From Prinsepia uniflora (lineage: Eukaryota > Streptophyta > Magnoliopsida > Rosales > Rosaceae), in NCBI GenBank assembly GCA_032719365.1, contig CM064866.1, positions 11,141,781 to 11,205,780 of the forward strand: a DNA stretch of 64,000 nt. The letters run 5' to 3'. The translations under genes were made by a program, and so were the position numbers. The notes beneath the pieces are model-generated. The model searched no databases. It was not told the origin of the DNA and was given only the letters and a program-made list of their open reading frames with translations. Positions 59,943 to 64,000 of this stretch are shown here, piece after piece (the first letter of the stretch is position 1; the number at the start of each line of letters is the position of its first letter).

Positions 59943-60640
59943 TATGCGTTTGCGCACGTAGCACTTGTGCAGTATTGACCTGGAGTACGGCCAGTTCTTG
60001 TGGAGACCAGCGACTAAGAGCCGTAGAGTTACGAGAGGACGAGATCCTTAGAATGTAGTTATTGACTGGTTTGGTACCAGTATTGGAGTATGACGACTCT
60101 TCGGAGTCGAGAGCGAGGGATCAGTCAGGATGGTAGGGCTGCAGCGGGCAGCCGGGTTTGTGATAACCCTAGTAGGTGATTGATTTGACAAGTTACCAGG
60201 AGTGTGGTACTTGTGATCGAATCCTGAAGTGGACCGATCGGTGGATGTTTCGTGTGGAGTGGTTGGTACTGGCGGTCATCTACCACATGGATTTGGAGTC
60301 TCGGTAGTAGAATGTTTCTGAGTTTGGCCTACATGAGGTTGTGGCAGACGCTGCTATCGATGGACGTGATCGAGTCTCATCGAGTTGGATGGACTTAGGT
60401 TACCGTGAAGATTGTGACGATGGGATTCGTCAGTCTTGATGATGATACAAGGTGCGTGAGTGATGCATAGGACGAGCATGGATTCTGGATTCGACTCGGT
60501 TACGACTGAGTACGATCGCAGAACGAGACGCTAACGTTAGGGGTTCGCACACATGCCACGCTAACCCTGTGAAGGTGGTTGTTATGAGTGGGACGGAGAG
60601 GATCCCGAGTGGCTCAGTGCGAGGTATGGGAGTACTTGGT

Positions 60641-60772
60641 ATGGAGACCAATTTCCCCAGTGATGGAGATCAGTTTCCTCAGTGATGGAGACCAGTTTCC
60701 CAATGATGGAGACCAATTTCCTCATTGATGTAGACCAATTTCCCCAGTGATGAAGATTAGTTCCCCCAGTGC
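60641..60772 (+). repeat. Roughly 26-bp tandem repeat in element F
   Basis: About five copies of ATGGAGACCAATTTCCCCAG with small changes. Confidence 0.75.
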
Positions 60773-62587
60773 TACGAGATTGAGTCGCGAGGGTGTGCTT
60801 AGAAATTGTAACTATTGAAGTGAAACGTGAGATTCAGGTACGAATGGATGACGTAAGCGACGTCTTATGATGGAAAGGTTGATTGGACAAATATGGTGGT
60901 TTGCAGAGATTTGACTACCGATCACAGCAGGAGTCTGTTGTGACTCGTCAGTCGAGTGATACATCAGGGTAGGATGACGTGACATCCTTTTGGATGTTCA
61001 TATACGATAGTAAACGGATAGTCGAGTTGGAGGTCACAGACTCTTGGATGGTGTCCGGTTGAGCTAAAGACTTGAGAGTCCTTTGTGAATTGGTTTTGGT
61101 TGACCATACCTCCTGAGTTGAGGACTTGGAAATTGATTGTCTATAGGACGCGGGAATACTCGTGTGATGATTGAGTTAAGTAATTGGAAGAGAAGTATGT
61201 TTCCAACGTGATTGAAACTTCGGAATCAAGAGACGTGATTGAGATAACGAGAAGAGTGCTTGATTCTGTATTGATGATGAGTATTCCGAGGTCACTGAGT
61301 ATGACGCTATAGCAGATGGTGTCGGGTGCCGGAGGATGACATTGGATGAACTTTGATGTCATCATCTTGGATTCTCCTTGATTCTTCCCTAGGTGGGATG
61401 ACGAGGTGTGATATGATAGCTAGGAGTTCAAAGAGGATGTAGGAACCAAACACCTAGGCTTTGGATCATATTTGATTGACTTGACGAGTAAATGGTATTT
61501 AGCGTCACCGGATGTGACGAGTGAGAGTCCGAGGTGATGGATTTGAAGTTCGCCTAGTGACGGACAGTTGGGGTCCGAACCATGATTGAGTGCGGACAGT
61601 AGAATATGGTTGGACGTTGGGAGAGTGCAGTCGTTGAGTAGGTCGGGTAGCGCCCCGATATGATGTGATGAGGGTGCACCGGTGTGTTGTGCACATTGGA
61701 CGATGGGATTGACCACGGTCAATTGATATGTCGGTTGAGAGTGTCCCGAGAGTATGAGAATGTTGTAGATTGGATAGAGTCCTAGATGGAAATGAGTGGT
61801 CATCGGATTAGATCCGATAGTGACAGTTGGAGACTCGAGGTGAGTCTAAATGTCAACGAAGATCGCATAGTGACACGAGATACGATACGAGAACTCGAGA
61901 ACGAGTCGAGATCAGAGTAGAGCAGCGAAGCGTAGTGGAGTCGGGAGTTGCCGGCTGGTCACGATGGTTGTGACCTGTGATAGTAATGGAGTTAATCGAT
62001 ATCCGATGCGTTCGGATTGGTATGGATTGATGTGACACTCCTTAGAGTCAGTTTTAAGTATAGGAATTATAGAGAGTTGATTTGTGGGAGTATCAAGAGT
62101 CAGTACTGGCATAGGTCTGAGGATGAACTGTGAGATGGGATTCGTGCCATTGTGATGGCAGAATCTAGAGCATGATGAACATGATGTCAGCTTAGATGTG
62201 ATAGCCCTTAATGGGAGTGCGTTTTTTTTAGCCTGATGGTTGTCAGATGGAACGTGTCAGGGTGTTAGACTGAAAAGTCGTTGGAATATCAGTATAGTAT
62301 TGTTGACCTGTCAAAGTGAGTGACAGGCGAGATCGACGAGTGTCGACATTCTGTCTCGAGTGAGACTTACGAACCGACGTTATGACAATCACGATTCGAC
62401 GATCAGAACACTGTGGTTGAGAGGGAAATTGGAGCTTTGGAGGCTCCGGTGATAATACGTACCGTCGCATACGAGGTGTGTGTCGGACGTGTACGGTTAT
62501 ACGGGTACCCTTGTGTGTGGATGCAGCGATTCGAATCGAGGGACATGGTTGGATTCCACAGTTTGGTTGTGGAATCGGGTTGATTTA

Positions 62588-62621
62588 AATTTCGAGGATG
62601 AAATTCTTTAAGGGGGAAGAT
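62588..62621 (+). other. Stem and purine tract of element F
   Basis: AATTTCG-AGGA-TGAAATT (62588-62605) followed by AAGGGGGAAGAT (62610-62621). The one changed base (C to T) keeps a G-U pair in RNA. Confidence 0.82.
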
Positions 62622-64000
62622 TGTGACGACCCGTCCCAAATTAGCGGGATTAATTAAGAATTAATGACGGATTAGAGAGACTAATCAGGGATTAGGCGAG
62701 GATTAACGAACGAGCAGGGTGAAATGACGATTTTACCCCTGAAATGGGTGAATAGTTGATTTTTCGTTCAGGCGGTCAAATGGACTTTGGCCGATGACTG
62801 TGACGTAGTTCAGGACGTCATGAGTTCATAGATAGGTGGCATGCTCGATTCTGACGTTCGTGGAAGAAGTTATGACGATCAGAAGTCCAATGGCATTTTG
62901 GTAATTTAGTTAAAAATGAGCAAAAAGTTGACTTTTGACTCGAGAGGTCCAATGGCTAAGGGCCAAGGACCGTTACATAGATCAGGACGATACGAATCCA
63001 TAGACAGGCGGCACGTCGAATTCGGACGTTCGACGGAAAATTTATGGTTCACAGAAGTTAGAAAATACTATTGCACGTTTTATGAGACGAGTGACTTTTG
63101 GACTTAAGTGGGGCCCATATATTTCTGTGCTGCCCAATGGATGAGTGACAAGTGTCACTCATCCACTGGACATCACTTTTCATTCATGCATCTTCTATTC
63201 CTCTTCATCGATCATTTTCTTCATTTTTCCTAAACCGAACCCGATCACCATCACCCTAAAACCGAACCCTTCAACCCTTTGATCATCTGTGGAAACCAAG
63301 AGGATGAATTGAGGACCAGATGGACGTGGTGGCCGGCCAGAATGGCGAGACCGTGCACGGCTGAGACCCAAACCCGAGAGGTACTCGGTTTGCCCATTTT
63401 TCCATTTTATTTTGATTCTTGCATTATGGTTGATTTTGGGTGCTTAGGAGATGATTGTTAAGTTGCTAGGATAGTTTTAAGGTACTTTTGGTGGTGGTTG
63501 GATGGCTGGGGAGCCATGGGAAGAAAATGAAAGTGTTGGACCGTGAGGTCCTTTGGACATGGAAGGGTTTTACATAGTTTTACTTAGGTTTGTTGATTGG
63601 AAATGGTAGGAAATAAGAAGTTAGGAAGAATGGAATCGAAAAGGGAGGAAACGGACAGAAAATGAGGAGTTTAGAGGGCCAGACAGGTCACGCCGGTCCA
63701 GCTGGACCGGACTGCACATGAACCGGTCTAGACCGGTCGACTGCGTGGGGAAGACAATGAACAGTCCTGACGCGTGAGGCCCACGCGCAAGACCATTATT
63801 GGATGAGTGAGGGCGCGTGCTCCATCCTTTGGGGAAGTTTCCAACATGTAAAATCATCTATTCGATGTAACGAACATTTTGGGACTAGTTTCGTGTCAAT
63901 CGGACATCGTTACGATATAGTTCGGGAGGTCCGAAGGTTTTGGTTCGGCTTTAAAAATAGTTAGAAAATCGGGAAAATTATGGGACTTCAATGAGAGGTT
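62622..64000 (+). repeat. 3' LTR of element F, partial
   Basis: TGTGACGACCCGTCCC start, closely matching 53178 onward to the end of the window (about 1.38 of 3.18 kb). It has a single, intact TGGATGAGTGACA hairpin at 63137-63164, where the 5' LTR has a duplicated word and a mismatch. Confidence 0.9.

Larger units (their letters stand above)
59762..62587 (+). other. Non-coding interior of element F, right part
   Basis: GT-rich DNA, no retrotransposon protein in any frame. Contains two tandem arrays listed separately. Blocks such as TTCCAACGTGATTGAAACTTCGGAATC (near 61200) have counterparts in C (28130) and D (34340). Confidence 0.7.
53178..64000 (+). mobile_element. Element F: non-coding LTR retrotransposon, runs off the window
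   Basis: 5' LTR 53178-56356, primer site 56360, interior 56357-62621 interrupted by solo LTR G, purine tract 62610-62621, 3' LTR from 62622 to the window end. Without G the interior is about 3.4 kb and has no gag or pol text. Blocks near the primer site match element C. Same size class and orientation as C and D. Confidence 0.88.

Noticed and set aside
59793..60772. CRISPR-like spaced repeats
   Set aside because: The units are head-to-tail tandem copies without unique spacers, in plant nuclear DNA.

Overview
This is plant nuclear DNA, from a eudicot by its two host genes, possibly a woody rosid or Rosaceae (a guess). It is AT-rich, intron-bearing and mostly LTR retrotransposon. I support only two host genes: a small LYR-motif mitochondrial protein (18674-18946, minus) and a three-exon tapetum-type bHLH transcription factor of the bHLH10/89/91 clade (44849-46681, minus). 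Everything else I can name is mobile DNA or its debris.

Layout. 1-4164: old gypsy-type debris, including a candidate 3' LTR (787-1197) and non-coding DNA resembling the 3' part of a minus-strand Athila/Tat element. 4165-5017: broken LTR (same family as element G). 5018-14883: element A, a Ty3/gypsy element of the chromovirus (Tekay/Del-like) type with 2.7 kb LTRs and a recognisable but dead gag-pol. 14884-15461: minus-strand Athila/Tat-like RT relic. 15470-23556: host island with the LYR gene and several DNA-transposon-like structures. 23562-42546: element C, about 19 kb, flanked by the 5-bp duplication TTTAA, containing element D (29716-39189, duplication GTATG). 42552-49930: host island with the bHLH gene, a LINE relic, a hAT-like MITE and a Cassandra-like LTR with a 5S rRNA-like core. 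49934-52746: solo LTR E (duplication ATCCT). 53178 to the window end: element F, interrupted by solo LTR G (56882-59756, duplication TGAGA).

How the parts relate. A, C, D, E, F and G have six different but clearly related LTR types, all 2.7-3.2 kb, all on the plus strand, starting TGTRAS-ACCCG-like and ending TGACA or TGTCA. Where an internal region exists it starts with an initiator-Met-tRNA primer site and ends with a purine tract. Only A encodes proteins. C, D and F have 3.3-3.7 kb internal regions with no coding signal but with related sequence, so they look like non-autonomous large retrotransposon derivatives (LARDs) that would need proteins from an A-like partner.

The most interesting signal is in these LTRs. 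Each carries a 10-12 bp inverted repeat, TGTGAGTGGAC near the middle and GTCCACTCACA about 0.8-1.5 kb downstream. The left arm reads as a 5' splice site and the right arm lies about 25 bases before a CAG|G acceptor-like site. The LTRs also share a TGACGT inverted repeat, an internal module duplication, arrays of GGGC-loop-GCCC hairpin units and, in three families, a perfect 13-16 bp hairpin. Together these suggest a structured, perhaps spliced, LTR leader shared by autonomous and non-coding families. This is inference from reading by eye; RNA data would decide it.
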